Below are positions 48,876 to 57,825 of a DNA stretch of 64,000 bases, in pieces (position 1 is the stretch's first letter; each line of letters opens with the position of its first letter). The position numbers and the translations under genes were made by a program. The stretch is from NCBI RefSeq assembly GCF_003863335.1, contig NZ_RRAZ01000001.1:1-64000 (forward strand), in the 5' to 3' direction. The notes below the pieces were generated by a model. It saw only the letters and a program-made list of their open reading frames with translations, made no database searches and was not told where the DNA came from. Source of the stretch: Falsigemmobacter faecalis. GTDB lineage: Bacteria > Pseudomonadota > Alphaproteobacteria > Rhodobacterales > Rhodobacteraceae.

Positions 48876-49532
48876 TCAGTTCGCCGGCAGCGAGGCCTTG
48901 CGCACATAGGGCAGCACGATTTCCAGATCGGGGAATTTCTGCTGCGCCTCATCGGTCGGCACCGAAAGCGCCACAATGGCTTTGTCGCCCGGCTTCCAGT
49001 CAGCGGGGGTGGCAAAAGGCACGCCCTCAGTGGCGCGGACGGCATCGAGCGCGCGCAGGATTTCCTGGAAGTTGCGGCCCACGGTCATCGGATAGATCAG
49101 CATGACGCGGACCTTCTTGTCCGGCCCGATGATAAAGGTCGAGCGCACGGTGGCGGTATGCGCCGGGGTGCGGCCATCGGGCAGCACCGATTCTGCGGGC
49201 ATCATGTCGTAAAGCTTGGCGATCTGCAGATCCGGATCGGCAAACATCGGGAAGGTCACCGGCCTGCCGGAGTATTTCTCGATATCGGCTTTCCAGCCCT
49301 CATGGGCGTCCAGCGGGTCAACCGAGACGCCGAAGACTTTGGTGTTACGCTTCGCGAATTCTTCCGCGAGTTGCGCCACGGCGCCGAATTCCGTGGTGCA
49401 GACCGGGGTGAAATCCTTGGGATGGCTGAAAAGAATGGCATAGCCATCGCCAATCGCCTCGTGGAAAGAGATCCGGCCTTCGGTGGAATCAGCCACAAAA
49501 TCCGGAGCAGTGTCGTTGATGCGCAGCGTCAT
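48876..49532 (-). CDS. 1-Cys peroxiredoxin (Prx6 family)
   Basis: The 218-residue protein reduces peroxides. The peroxidatic Cys is in SHPKDFTPVCTTEFGAVAQL (about residue 45), and the long C-terminal domain with WKPGDKAIVALSV and LPYVRKASLPAN marks the Prx6 branch. There is no resolving Cys in the usual 2-Cys position. The start MTLRINDTAPDF has AAAGGA upstream. It is divergent from the aldehyde dehydrogenase gene (179-bp gap). Confidence 0.93.
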   Translation of the reverse strand: MTLRINDTAPDFVADSTEGRISFHEAIGDGYAILFSHPKDFTPVCTTEFGAVAQLAEEFAKRNTKVFGVSVDPLDAHEGWKADIEKYSGRPVTFPMFADPDLQIAKLYDMMPAESVLPDGRTPAHTATVRSTFIIGPDKKVRVMLIYPMTVGRNFQEILRALDAVRATEGVPFATPADWKPGDKAIVALSVPTDEAQQKFPDLEIVLPYVRKASLPAN

Positions 49533-49711
49533 GACGGGTCCTTTCAGGAGGGTTTGGTCAGGAAAATAAGGCCGCAAAAGGGGCTGTGGAAGCCTTTGCA
49601 GCAGGCCCTTAACAACTTCGGGAGGCTGTTCCTGTTCCGCAGCGCGCAGTTGCACAATCTCCCCGGCCCTGCCAGATTTCCGGCACAACAGACTTTCGGA
49701 GGGCCGGTCTT

Positions 49712-51157
49712 ATGATCGAGAAACGCGACTTTTACATCAATGGCGCCTGGGTTGCTCCGGTCACGCCGCAGGATTACCCGGTCATTGACCCCTCCTCAGA
49801 GGAAGTCTGTGCGACGATCTCGCTGGGCGCGGAGGCCGATACCAATGCCGCCGTGGCCGCTGCGAAAGCCGCCTTTCCGGCCTGGGCGGCCACCCCCCCG
49901 GCAGAGCGCCTTGCCCTGGTGACGCGCCTTCTCGGGATCTATGAGGCGCGCAACGAAGAGATGGCCCTGGCCATCAGCCTTGAGATGGGGGCGCCGATCT
50001 CTATGGCGCGCAGCTCTCAGGCGCCCTCGGGGTCTTCGCATATCCGTAATTTCATCAAGGCCTTCGATCATATCGAATGGGTCCGCCCGCTGGGTCCGCA
50101 TGCGCCCAATGCCCGGATCGCTATGGAGCCGATCGGGGTCGTGGGTCTGATCACGCCCTGGAACTGGCCGATGAACCAGGTGACGCTGAAGGTGGTGCCG
50201 GCGCTGCTGGCGGGCTGCACCTGTGTGCTGAAACCCTCGGAAGAGGCGCCGCTTTCGTCGCTGCTCTTTGCGGAGTTTGTCCATGAGGCGGGCTTCCCGG
50301 CCGGGGTCTTTAACCTGGTGAACGGCGATGGCGCGGGCGTGGGCGCCGTGCTGTCGAAACACCCGGATGTCGAGATGATCTCCTTCACCGGCTCGACCCG
50401 CGCGGGCCGCGCGATCAGCCTGGCGGCGGCCGAAACGCTGAAGCGCGTCACGCTGGAGCTGGGCGGCAAGGGCGCGAACCTGGTCTTTGCCGATGCCGAT
50501 GACGATGCCGTGAAACGCGGTGTGCGCCATATGTTCAACAACTCCGGTCAAAGCTGCAATGCGCCCTCGCGGATGCTGGTTGAGCGCCCGATCTATGACC
50601 GCGCCGTTGAGATTGCCCGTGAAGTGGCCGAGGCGACTGCCGTGGCTCCGGCCTCCAAAGAGGGCAAACACATCGGCCCGGTGGTGAACAAACGCCAGTG
50701 GGATCAGATCCAGGGCTATATCGCCAAAGGCATTGATGAGGGCGCGCGCCTTGTCGCCGGTGGTCCGGGCCTGCCGGAGGGGATGAACAAGGGCTTTTAC
50801 GTTCGCCCCACCGTCTTTGCCGATGTGACGCCGGGCATGACCATTGAGCGCGAAGAGATCTTTGGCCCGGTGCTGGCCATGATCCCTTTTGACACCGAGG
50901 CCGAGGCCGTCGCCATCGCCAATGACACCCCCTATGGCCTGACCAATTACGTCCAGAGCCAGGATGGCGCGCGCCGCAACCGTCTGGGTCGCGCGCTGCG
51001 CGCAGGCATGGTGGAGATGAATGGCGAGAGCCGCGGAGCCGGTGCGCCCTTTGGCGGCGTGAAGCTTTCGGGACGCGCGCGGGAAGGCGGCGTCTGGGGG
51101 CTTGAAGAGTTCCTTGAGGCGAAATCCATCTCCGGCTGGGATGGCAGCCAGGACTGA
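49712..51157 (+). CDS. NAD(P)-dependent aldehyde dehydrogenase
   Basis: The 481-residue ALDH has the cofactor-binding TPWNWPMNQVTLKVVPAL, the Glu in TLELGGKGANLVF and the catalytic Cys in FNNSGQSCNAPSRMLV. EEIFGPVLAMIPF is the conserved late motif. Substrate is not predictable. GGAGGG lies about nine bases before the ATG, and an intrinsic terminator follows. Confidence 0.93.
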   Translation: MIEKRDFYINGAWVAPVTPQDYPVIDPSSEEVCATISLGAEADTNAAVAAAKAAFPAWAATPPAERLALVTRLLGIYEARNEEMALAISLEMGAPISMARSSQAPSGSSHIRNFIKAFDHIEWVRPLGPHAPNARIAMEPIGVVGLITPWNWPMNQVTLKVVPALLAGCTCVLKPSEEAPLSSLLFAEFVHEAGFPAGVFNLVNGDGAGVGAVLSKHPDVEMISFTGSTRAGRAISLAAAETLKRVTLELGGKGANLVFADADDDAVKRGVRHMFNNSGQSCNAPSRMLVERPIYDRAVEIAREVAEATAVAPASKEGKHIGPVVNKRQWDQIQGYIAKGIDEGARLVAGGPGLPEGMNKGFYVRPTVFADVTPGMTIEREEIFGPVLAMIPFDTEAEAVAIANDTPYGLTNYVQSQDGARRNRLGRALRAGMVEMNGESRGAGAPFGGVKLSGRAREGGVWGLEEFLEAKSISGWDGSQD

Positions 51158-51185
51158 GGCGCAGGCCTGAGGGTATGACTTTGAC

Positions 51186-51215
51186 AACCGGCGGCTGTGC
51201 CCGCCGGTTTTCTTT
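51186..51215 (+). terminator. Intrinsic terminator after the aldehyde dehydrogenase gene
   Basis: Arms AACCGGCGG (51186-51194) and CCGCCGGTT (51201-51209) with a 6-base loop, followed by TTCTTT. Confidence 0.9.
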
Positions 51216-51308
51216 ATGCGCCGTCACATGACAGGCGAAAGTGCCTGTAAAATATGGTAAATTATTCGTGTCCGAAACGGATCGGGCTTCTTTCAGAAGG
51301 TGTTCCGA

Positions 51309-51686
51309 ATGCGTGTTTCAAGACCTTTTCTATTAATTGGCGGGCTTTATCTGATCACGGGCATGATGATCGGAAGCTATATGGGGGCCTCGGGCGATCA
51401 TCGGCTGGCCCCGGTTCATGCCCATATCAATCTGCTGGGCTTTGCCCTGATGACGATTTTCGGGCTGCTGTATTATGTCTTCCCGCAGATGGAGGGCGGG
51501 CGTCTGGCGCAGGTGCATTTCTGGCTGCACCAGGCGGGATCTCTGGCGCTGATGCTCGCGCTCTGGCTGATGCTGTCGCAGCGGATGCCGGAGGCGACGG
51601 TCGGGCCGGTGATGCCGCTTATTGAGGCAGGCCTCGTCCTTGGAACGCTGACCTTTCTCTATAATCTCTGGCGCAGCGCGCGCTGA
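51309..51686 (+). CDS. Small membrane protein with heme-copper-oxidase-like histidine motif
   Basis: The 125-residue protein has four predicted helices (about 7-26, 40-60, 70-92, 98-121). After helix 1 comes APVHAHINLLGFALMTIFG (His37, His39), similar to the AHxHxxxxG heme-ligand segment of CcoN/NorB subunits; His70 and His74 follow. It is far too short to be an oxidase subunit. The start at 51309 has AGAAGG upstream; an in-frame GTG nine bases earlier is possible. Function unknown. Confidence 0.75.
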   Translation: MRVSRPFLLIGGLYLITGMMIGSYMGASGDHRLAPVHAHINLLGFALMTIFGLLYYVFPQMEGGRLAQVHFWLHQAGSLALMLALWLMLSQRMPEATVGPVMPLIEAGLVLGTLTFLYNLWRSAR

Positions 51687-51691
51687 ACTCA

Positions 51692-51721
51692 ACCGCGTCG
51701 CTGCAAAAGCAGCGACGCGGT
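51692..51721. repeat. Perfect 13-bp inverted repeat without T-run
   Basis: ACCGCGTCGCTGC (51692-51704) and GCAGCGACGCGGT (51709-51721) flank AAAA, five bases after the stop of the small membrane protein gene. Folded, it is a very stable tetraloop hairpin. There is no downstream T-run on either strand, so it may stabilise the mRNA 3' end rather than terminate. Confidence 0.6.
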
Positions 51722-51946
51722 CACCAGGGCAATCGCCGCCATATGGACGGGCGCGGCAGAGCTATGGGCCACCCAAAGCCGGTCTGCCGCCCGCCCGGTC
51801 ACCAGGGCCGAAACGCCAGGGCCCGCCGTCAGATGACGCGGCTGAAGCGTGTTCACCCTCTCCGGGGAGACAGTCATCAGCAGGCTGCAAAGCCGGAGAT
51901 CCGGACCCTTGCGGGCAGGCCGCTCAGGGAAGTCTTGCCCGCCCGT

Positions 51947-52984
51947 TCAGCCTGCCGGGGCCCAGATGATATCGTCGATTTTGGGCGCGCCCGTGGCCAG
52001 CATCACCAGGCGGTCAAAACCGAGGGCAATCCCGGCCGCGGGGGGCATATGGGCGAGGGCCTTCAGGAGGTCCTCATCGAGGGGGTAACGCTCGCCATAG
52101 ACGCGTTCTTTTTCATCCATCTCGGCGATAAAGCGGGCGCGCTGCTCGACGGGATCGGTCAGCTCGCCAAAGCCGTTGGCGAGTTCCACCCCGCAGGCGT
52201 AAAGCTCAAAGCGCTCAGCGAGGCGCGGATCATCGGGGCAGCGGCGCGCGAGGGCGGCCTCATGGGCGGGGTAGCGGTCGAGAATGGTGGCGCGGCCATG
52301 GCCGAGATGCGGCTCAACATCCGCCGTCAGAACCCGGCTCATCATGTCAGACCAGGTGTCATCGGCGGCGGTGCGCATGCCTTTGGCGTGCAGCTGCGGG
52401 CGGAGTTTTTCGGCATCGGGCAGGCCATCTGCATCCATGGTTCCCAGCAGATCGACGCCCGCGTAGGTCATAAAGGCCTCGCAGACCGACAGCCGCTCGG
52501 GCGCTGCGAAGGGATCACAGGTCAGATCGCCTTTGCGCAAAAGGCTGCTGCCCGCCGCACGGGCGGCCAGGGCGAGAAAGGCGGCGCAATCCTCCATCAG
52601 CACCTCATAGCTTTCGCCGCTGCGGTACCATTCGAGCATGACAAACTCGGGGCTGTGGCGGGCCCCGCGCTCGCGGTTGCGCCAGACATGGGCGAAGGCG
52701 AAGATCTTTTGCTCTCCCGCCGCCAGCAGTTTCTTCAGCGCGAATTCCGGGCTGGTGTGCAGATAAAGCCGCCGCGTTTCGCCATCATTGCCAATGGCAT
52801 CGGCGGCAAAGGCATGCAGATGCGTCTCATTGCCGGGGCTGATCTGCAGGGCGCAGGGGTCGGTCTCGGTGAAGCCCGCCGCGTCAAACCAGCGGCGCAG
52901 CCCGGACTGGATGCGGTTTCGTGCCAGAAGCATGGGACGGCGGTCGGCATGTCGGGCGGCATCCCACCAGGAAGTCTCGGCCAT
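51947..52984 (-). CDS. epmA: EF-P beta-lysine ligase (GenX/PoxA)
   Basis: The 345-residue protein is a class II lysyl-tRNA synthetase paralogue without the anticodon-binding domain, the EpmA architecture. Motif 2 is in FAHVWRNRERGARHSPEFVM, motif 3 in AAGIALGFDRLVMLATG. EpmA attaches (R)-beta-lysine to a Lys in EF-P. Its target efp is divergent, 127 bases away. epmB, which makes beta-lysine, is not in this window. Confidence 0.95.
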   Translation of the reverse strand: MAETSWWDAARHADRRPMLLARNRIQSGLRRWFDAAGFTETDPCALQISPGNETHLHAFAADAIGNDGETRRLYLHTSPEFALKKLLAAGEQKIFAFAHVWRNRERGARHSPEFVMLEWYRSGESYEVLMEDCAAFLALAARAAGSSLLRKGDLTCDPFAAPERLSVCEAFMTYAGVDLLGTMDADGLPDAEKLRPQLHAKGMRTAADDTWSDMMSRVLTADVEPHLGHGRATILDRYPAHEAALARRCPDDPRLAERFELYACGVELANGFGELTDPVEQRARFIAEMDEKERVYGERYPLDEDLLKALAHMPPAAGIALGFDRLVMLATGAPKIDDIIWAPAG

Positions 52985-53111
52985 GTCTTAGGCTCCTTTC
53001 GGGGGCAAAAACGCCTTTCGGCTGGAAATCATGGCCGGAATGCGCTACGCGCGGTGCCAATCGCGCAGGCTGTGGCCCCGCGTTCTCCGGATATCACAAG
53101 GATTATCACCC

Positions 53112-53678
53112 GTGAAAGTCATCGCCTCGTCGATCCGTAAGGGCAATGTCATCGAGATGGACGGCAAACTCTATGTTGTGCTGACCGCTCAGAACATCCA
53201 CCCCGGCAAGGGCACTCCGGTGACCCAGGTGGACATGCGCCGCATCTCGGATGGCATCAAGGTCTCGGAGCGCTGGCGCACCACCGAGCAGGTGGAAAAA
53301 GCGACCGTTGAAGAGCGCGAATTCGACTACCTCTATGAGGATGGCGAAGGCTGGCACTTCATGGATCCGGCCAGCTATGAGCAGGTCGTGGTGAGCTCGG
53401 ACGTGATGGGCGATACCAAAGTCTATCTCCAGGAAGGCATGCGCGTCTGGATTAAGACCTTTGAGTCGAACCCGATCTCGATCGAAGTTCCGCAAAAGAT
53501 CACCGTGGAAATCACCGAGACCGAGCCGGTCGTCAAAGGTCAGACCGCCTCGTCGTCTTACAAGCCGGCGATGACCGACTCGGGTCTGCGCGTCATGGTG
53601 CCGCCGCATATCGGTGTGGGCACCCGCATTGTCATCAACACCGATGACAACAGCTATGTTGAGCGCTCGAAAGAGTGA
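53112..53678 (+). CDS. efp: Elongation factor P
   Basis: The 188-residue EF-P rescues ribosomes stalled on polyproline. The start is GTG at 53112 ([18 protein letters not shown] follows), with AAGGAT upstream. The modification loop HPGKGTP places the target Lys at residue 33. The OB domains II and III end with [18 protein letters not shown], the family signature. Divergent from epmA. Confidence 0.97.
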   Translation: MKVIASSIRKGNVIEMDGKLYVVLTAQNIHPGKGTPVTQVDMRRISDGIKVSERWRTTEQVEKATVEEREFDYLYEDGEGWHFMDPASYEQVVVSSDVMGDTKVYLQEGMRVWIKTFESNPISIEVPQKITVEITETEPVVKGQTASSSYKPAMTDSGLRVMVPPHIGVGTRIVINTDDNSYVERSKE

Positions 53679-53697
53679 TCCGCTGATCCTGTGAGTA

Positions 53698-53730
53698 AAG
53701 CGCCCTCCGGTCTTCCGGGGGGCGTTTTTT
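53698..53730 (+). terminator. Intrinsic terminator of efp
   Basis: CGCCCTCCGG (53701-53710) and CCGGGGGGCG (53715-53724) pair with one T-G wobble around TCTT, with AAA before and six T after. Confidence 0.93.
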
Positions 53731-53789
53731 ATTCCGCAAAGGGATTTGCGGGGGTCCCCTGCATCAGGGGTCCGTGCTGCCGGAGAGCG

Positions 53790-53848
53790 CCGGGGAGGCG
53801 CTCCGCCCTCCCCGGACCCCGCCCGGGAGTATTTTGAAAAAGCCAAAA
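53790..53848 (+). repeat. Dispersed intergenic repeat, copy C (between efp and tyrA-like gene)
   Basis: Plus-strand reading: hairpin CCGGGGAGG / CCTCCCCGG (53790-53815), then ACCCC, then GCCCGGGAGTATTTTGAAAA and AGCCAAAA. It abuts the 3' end of the convergent tyrA-like gene and lies behind the efp terminator. Confidence 0.7.
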
Positions 53849-54571
53849 TCAGCCGGAGGCTGCGGCGAGCAGATCTGCGAGTCTGGCCTGGAGCGGCGCG
53901 ACATGGGGATTGTCGCGGGTGACGGCCTCGAAGACCTCGGGGGCGTCATCGCGGACCATGGCAAAGGCCTGATCGAGCAGCTCAAAGCTGCGGGTGCGCA
54001 GTTTTGGCGCGGGCCCGAGGTCACGCAGGGCGCGGGCCAGCAGATGGGTCAGCCCCTGAGTGCGCGCCGCATCGCGGTCATGCTGGTCGGGGGTGGTTAT
54101 CAGCAGGCGCAGCCCCAGCGTTTTGCGCAAAAAAGCCGCTCGGCGCCGCCAGGATCCGCCGCGCAGCGGGCAGAGCACCAGTTGCAGCCCGCGGGTGCCT
54201 GCCGCGGCACTTTGCGGCCCGAACATCGGATGGGTGGCCAGCAGCTCCACATGATCGGGCAGCAGGTTTTGCATCAGCGCGGCCGGGGCGGATTTGACTG
54301 AGGCGACATCCGCCACAAGCTGCCCCGGCCGCAGATGGGGGGCCAGGGCGGAGAGTGTCTGGCCAAACTGCGGCAGGGGCAGGCACAAAAGCACGATATC
54401 GGCCTCTGCCACCTCGGGGAGGGAGATGACGCGCAGGCCTGCGTGACGGGCGGCGGTGCGGGCGGGCTCTGAGGGGTCGCAGATGAGAATGCGGCAATGC
54501 GCTTTCAGCAGATCTGCCGTCAGGCGGCCAAAAGCGCCAAAGCCAATGAGAGCGAGCGTGGGGTGTTGCAT
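53849..54571 (-). CDS. Prephenate/arogenate dehydrogenase-like protein (TyrA family)
   Basis: The 240-residue protein has an N-terminal Rossmann fold (LIGFGAFGRLTADLL, residues about 8-22), the Asp-Pro NAD(P) site ILICDPSEP and the TyrA substrate-site motif LLATHPMFGPQSA with catalytic His. TyrA proteins are usually 280-310 residues; this one is shorter at the C-terminal dimerisation domain, so catalytic status is less sure. It would feed tyrosine synthesis. Confidence 0.82.
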   Translation of the reverse strand: MQHPTLALIGFGAFGRLTADLLKAHCRILICDPSEPARTAARHAGLRVISLPEVAEADIVLLCLPLPQFGQTLSALAPHLRPGQLVADVASVKSAPAALMQNLLPDHVELLATHPMFGPQSAAAGTRGLQLVLCPLRGGSWRRRAAFLRKTLGLRLLITTPDQHDRDAARTQGLTHLLARALRDLGPAPKLRTRSFELLDQAFAMVRDDAPEVFEAVTRDNPHVAPLQARLADLLAAASG

Positions 54572-54905
54572 GATCCTGGATCCGGAAGAAGGGCGGGCCA
54601 GGGGGAGCGGGGGGGCTTATCAGCGCTGTGCCTCTGGCAGGAGAGACGACAGCGGGGTGTGAACAGATGCTCCGCTGCGTCAGGGCAGCGGATAATAAAC
54701 ACTCGTTGAGATCGGGCGCGGGCTGTTCATAGGGTGTGATTACGCCCTGCAGAGGTCGGGGGCAAGCCCTGGCCGGGGTTTTTGCGGGTTCACGGCTTTT
54801 CCGGCAGCGACCCTTGGCGGGCGCGCCCCGGCCGTGAGCCTTCAGGTTCGCCGGTTCCCCGAGGGGAGAAACGCTGTTTTTCGGTGGCAGGGCTGCGGGG
54901 CGCGC
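54572..54905. other. Intergenic gap between tyrA-like and eamA-like genes
   Basis: There are 334 bases without a supported gene. Short frames here read into GC-rich noise. The AT-richer part near 54688-54746 could hold the tyrA-like promoter on the minus strand, but no clear pair of elements was found. The segment with GCAAGCCCTGGCCGGGG and TTTTT near 54761 could weakly terminate plus-strand transcription. Confidence 0.4.
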
Positions 54906-55823
54906 TCAGCCGCCCTGGGTCGAGGCTTTGCGTGCCTTGCTGCGGTCTTTGCCGAGTTTATGCTCGCGCCAGATGATCAGCACGCCTGCGGCCATGACCA
55001 GGGCCGCACCGCCCAGCATCGGCAGGGTTGGCACTTCGGAGAAGAAGAACCAGCCGATCGCGAGGGCAAAGATCATCGAGGCGTAGTCCAGCGGGGCGAT
55101 CACGGCGGCCTCGGCCTCGCGGTAGCTTGAGGTCAGCAGGATCTGCCCGATGCCGCCGAGGAAGCCCGCGAGAACCAGGATCGCGAAGATTTCGGGCGGC
55201 GGCATGACCCAGCCAAAGGGCAGCGACAGCAGCGACAGCAGCGTGGCGTTGATGGTGAACCAGAAGACAATCGTAGAGGCAGGCTCAAAGCCCGTCAGTC
55301 TGCGGATGGAGATCTGCGCGAAGGCCATAAAGACCGCCGCTGCCAGCGCAATGGCCGCCCCAAGGCTTTGTGCGCTGCTGAGGCCTTCGGAGAGTGAAAA
55401 GCGCGGCGCGAGGATGATCAGAACGCCCGCAAGGCCAAGGCCCACCGCGCTGTAGCGCCAGGGTCCGACTTTTTCTTTCAGAACCATGGCGGCGAGCACC
55501 ACCACCATGAGGGGCGCGGCATAGATAATGGCCGTCACTTCCGGCAGGGGCAGCATGCCAAGGGCTGCAAACTGCAGCGCCATCGAGGCGGTGCCGGCCA
55601 GGGCGCGAAAGAAGTGACTGCCCGGGCGTGAGGTTTTGACCCCGTTTTTCAGATCGCCCCTGAGCCAGAGCCAGCCCAGAATGACCGGGATCGCGAAGAA
55701 AGAGCGGAAGAAGACCGCCTCTCCCGGGGGGACATGGTCTGAGGCCAGTTTAATCAGTGAGGCCATGGCGATGAAAACCAGCACCGAGATCAGTTTGTAG
55801 GTAATGCCGCGCAGCGGGCGCAT
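54906..55823 (-). CDS. EamA/DMT-family transporter
   Basis: The 305-residue inner-membrane protein has ten predicted helices in two EamA repeats (about residues 10-140 and 155-285). Landmarks are PPGEAVFFRSFFAIPVILGW, a MLPLPEVTAIIYAAPLMVVV segment and AEAAVIAPLDYASMIFALAIGW. The family exports or imports metabolites such as amino acids or nucleosides; substrate unknown. The tail is basic. Confidence 0.9.
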   Translation of the reverse strand: MRPLRGITYKLISVLVFIAMASLIKLASDHVPPGEAVFFRSFFAIPVILGWLWLRGDLKNGVKTSRPGSHFFRALAGTASMALQFAALGMLPLPEVTAIIYAAPLMVVVLAAMVLKEKVGPWRYSAVGLGLAGVLIILAPRFSLSEGLSSAQSLGAAIALAAAVFMAFAQISIRRLTGFEPASTIVFWFTINATLLSLLSLPFGWVMPPPEIFAILVLAGFLGGIGQILLTSSYREAEAAVIAPLDYASMIFALAIGWFFFSEVPTLPMLGGAALVMAAGVLIIWREHKLGKDRSKARKASTQGG

Positions 55824-55946
55824 GTCTCGGCTCTCCGGGAGTTCCTCGCGCTCCTGCCTTGTCACCGGGCCTGGCGCTGTGCAAGCTGAGCGGGGAAAAT
55901 CATGGGGCCTGTGTCGGAAATGTCTCCGCACGCCCGGGGGGATGCG

Positions 55947-56828
55947 ATGAAACTTGCGGCGGCCGCCTATCCGTTGGACTTCTTTGAGGATTTCTCAGGT
56001 TATGAGGTCAAGATCAGCACCTGGGTGGCGGAGGGGGCTGCAACGGGGGCGGATCTGCTGGTCTTTCCGGAATATGGCGCGATGGAGCTGGCCTCGCTTG
56101 GCGGGCGCGCGGTGGCGGGGGATCAGGACCTCGCGGTGCGCGAGGCGGCAAAGCATCATGAGGCCGCTTCCGGGGTTCTGGCACGGCTTGCGGCAGAGCA
56201 TGGGGTGCATATCCTTGGCGGCTCTGGTCCGGTCTGGCTGGAGGGGCGGCTGGTCAACCGCGCGGTGCTTTATGGGCCGTCGGGTGTGATCGGGCATCAG
56301 GACAAGCAGATCATGACCCGCTTTGAGCGTGAGGACTGGGGGATTGCGCCGGGCGCGGGGCTGAAGGTTTTTGAGACGCCCTTTGCGCGGATTGGTGTGG
56401 TGATCTGTTATGACAGTGAGTTCCCGCTGTTGTCGCGGGCGCTGGCGGAGGCCGGGGCGGAGGTGTTGCTGGCACCCTGCTGCACCGAAGGCTTTGCGGG
56501 CTTTATGCGGGTGCGGGTCGGCGCGATGGCGCGGGCGCTGGAGAACCAATGCGTGAGTGTGCAGGCGCCGCTGGTCGGTGAGGCGGCCTGGTGCGCCGGG
56601 GTGGAGGAGAACACCGGACGTGCGGGGGTCTTTGGCCCGCCCGATGCGGGCTGGCCGGAGACCGGGGTTCTGGCCGAGGGCGCGCTGAATGCGCCGGGCT
56701 GGGTGGTGGCGGAGGTGACGCGCGAGCAGATCCGGCAGACCCGCGAGGATGGTGTGGTGCTGCTGAGCCGGCACTGGCCTGAGCAGATCGAGCGGGTGGC
56801 GGTGCCGGTGGAGGTGATCGCAGGCTAG
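55947..56828 (+). CDS. Nitrilase-superfamily carbon-nitrogen hydrolase
   Basis: The 293-residue enzyme has Glu in LLVFPEYGAMEL, Lys in GHQDKQIMTRFE and Cys in VVICYDSEFPLLSRAL. It is of the YafV/NIT-like branch that in other bacteria is fused or adjacent to a GNAT domain. It is distinct from the nitrilase-family gene at 34675. Start MKLAAAAYPLDF at 55947 lies after a G-run; an earlier ATG at 55902 is possible. Repeat copy D follows the stop. Confidence 0.86.
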   Translation: MKLAAAAYPLDFFEDFSGYEVKISTWVAEGAATGADLLVFPEYGAMELASLGGRAVAGDQDLAVREAAKHHEAASGVLARLAAEHGVHILGGSGPVWLEGRLVNRAVLYGPSGVIGHQDKQIMTRFEREDWGIAPGAGLKVFETPFARIGVVICYDSEFPLLSRALAEAGAEVLLAPCCTEGFAGFMRVRVGAMARALENQCVSVQAPLVGEAAWCAGVEENTGRAGVFGPPDAGWPETGVLAEGALNAPGWVVAEVTREQIRQTREDGVVLLSRHWPEQIERVAVPVEVIAG

Positions 56829-56844
56829 CGCGGTTTTGCAACCG

Positions 56845-56897
56845 CCGGGGGACTTTGCGTCCCCCGGACCCCCTGCAGAGTATTTTTTAAAAGCCAA
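56845..56897 (+). repeat. Dispersed intergenic repeat, copy D (downstream of the second nitrilase-family gene)
   Basis: Plus-strand reading: hairpin CCGGGGGAC / GTCCCCCGG (56845-56867, 5-base loop), then ACCCCCTGC, then AGAGTATTTTTTAAAAGCCA and AA. It starts 16 bases after the stop codon. Confidence 0.7.
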
Positions 56898-56986
56898 ATG
56901 ATCACGAAGGGCGGCGAATCCGCCCGTTTCGCGGTGCCGAGGGGCCTTTGCCCTTGAAAATTTCCGGCAGGAAGCTCATTAGCTCC

Positions 56987-57015
56987 TTGCCCGCAGTCTT
57001 TTTGGCGGGTGCTAT
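56987..57015 (+). promoter_or_regulatory. Candidate promoter of infA
   Basis: TTGCCC (56987-56992) and TGCTAT (57010-57015) are 17 bases apart. The expected start, near 57021-57022, falls at the GGAG ribosome binding site, so the infA mRNA leader would be very short. Confidence 0.5.
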
Positions 57016-57029
57016 CCAATGGAGTCAAC

Positions 57030-57248
57030 ATGGCCAAGGAAGAACTGCTCGAATTCCCCGGCGTCGTGAAGGAACTCCTGCCGAATACGACGTTCAAGGT
57101 CGAGCTGGACAACGGCCATGAACTGATCGCGACGATGGCAGGAAAAATGCGTAAGAACCGGATCCGTGTTCTCGCAGGCGACCGCGTTCAGGTGGAAATG
57201 ACCCCCTACGATCTGTCCAAAGGCCGGATCAACTATCGCTTCAAGTAA
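57030..57248 (+). CDS. infA: Translation initiation factor IF-1
   Basis: The 72-residue protein is the normal IF-1 length, an OB-fold with [20 protein letters not shown] and [22 protein letters not shown]. It occupies the A-site during initiation. The start is fixed by GGAG five bases upstream. It heads infA-maf-RNase E/G-yacG. Confidence 0.97.
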   Translation: MAKEELLEFPGVVKELLPNTTFKVELDNGHELIATMAGKMRKNRIRVLAGDRVQVEMTPYDLSKGRINYRFK

Positions 57249-57249
57249 G

Positions 57250-57825
57250 ATGAAGCTGATATTGGGCTCTGCCTCGCCGCGCCGGAAGGACCTTCTGGCG
57301 CAGATCGGGCTGGTGCCCGATGCGATTTTGCCCCCCGACATTGATGAAGATCCCCGCAGGGGGGAACTTCCGCGTCCCTATTGTGCCCGCATCGCCCAGG
57401 AAAAGGCTTTTGCGGTGCCGGCGGGGCCGGAAGACGTCGTGCTTTGCGCCGATACCACGGTGGCGCTGGGCCGGCGCATTCTTGGCAAACCCGCTTCTGC
57501 GGCCGAGGCTGCGAAGTTTCTGGTGCTGCTCGGCGGGCGCCGTCATGAGGTGATCACCTCTGTGGCGGTGCGCAAAGGCGAGCGGCTCTGGACGCGGGAC
57601 GTGGTCTCGGTGGTGAAGTTCAAACGGCTTTCGGATGATGAGCTGAACTTTTACCTCGCGTCGAATGAATGGCAGGGAAAAGCGGGCGGTTATGGCATTC
57701 AGGGCCTGGCCGGGGCTTTTGTGACCTGGATGCAGGGGTCTTTCACCGGGGTCGTTGGCCTTCCGGTGGCGGAGACCGCACAACTTCTGGCCGCCGCTGG
57801 CGTGCCGCTCTGGAGGCAGGCATGA
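57250..57825 (+). CDS. maf: Maf-like nucleoside triphosphate pyrophosphatase
   Basis: The 191-residue protein begins [20 protein letters not shown], the Maf signature. It further has [17 protein letters not shown] and the [20 protein letters not shown] loop. Maf hydrolyses non-canonical or pyrimidine nucleotides (dTTP/UTP type). It starts one base after the infA stop and overlaps the next gene (ATGA). Confidence 0.95.
   Translation: MKLILGSASPRRKDLLAQIGLVPDAILPPDIDEDPRRGELPRPYCARIAQEKAFAVPAGPEDVVLCADTTVALGRRILGKPASAAEAAKFLVLLGGRRHEVITSVAVRKGERLWTRDVVSVVKFKRLSDDELNFYLASNEWQGKAGGYGIQGLAGAFVTWMQGSFTGVVGLPVAETAQLLAAAGVPLWRQA

Noticed and set aside
51689-51877. A 62-codon minus-strand frame with a C-terminal hydrophobic stretch
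   Set aside because: Its last codons are the arms of the 13-bp hairpin and no ribosome binding site or homology is apparent; too weak to call.
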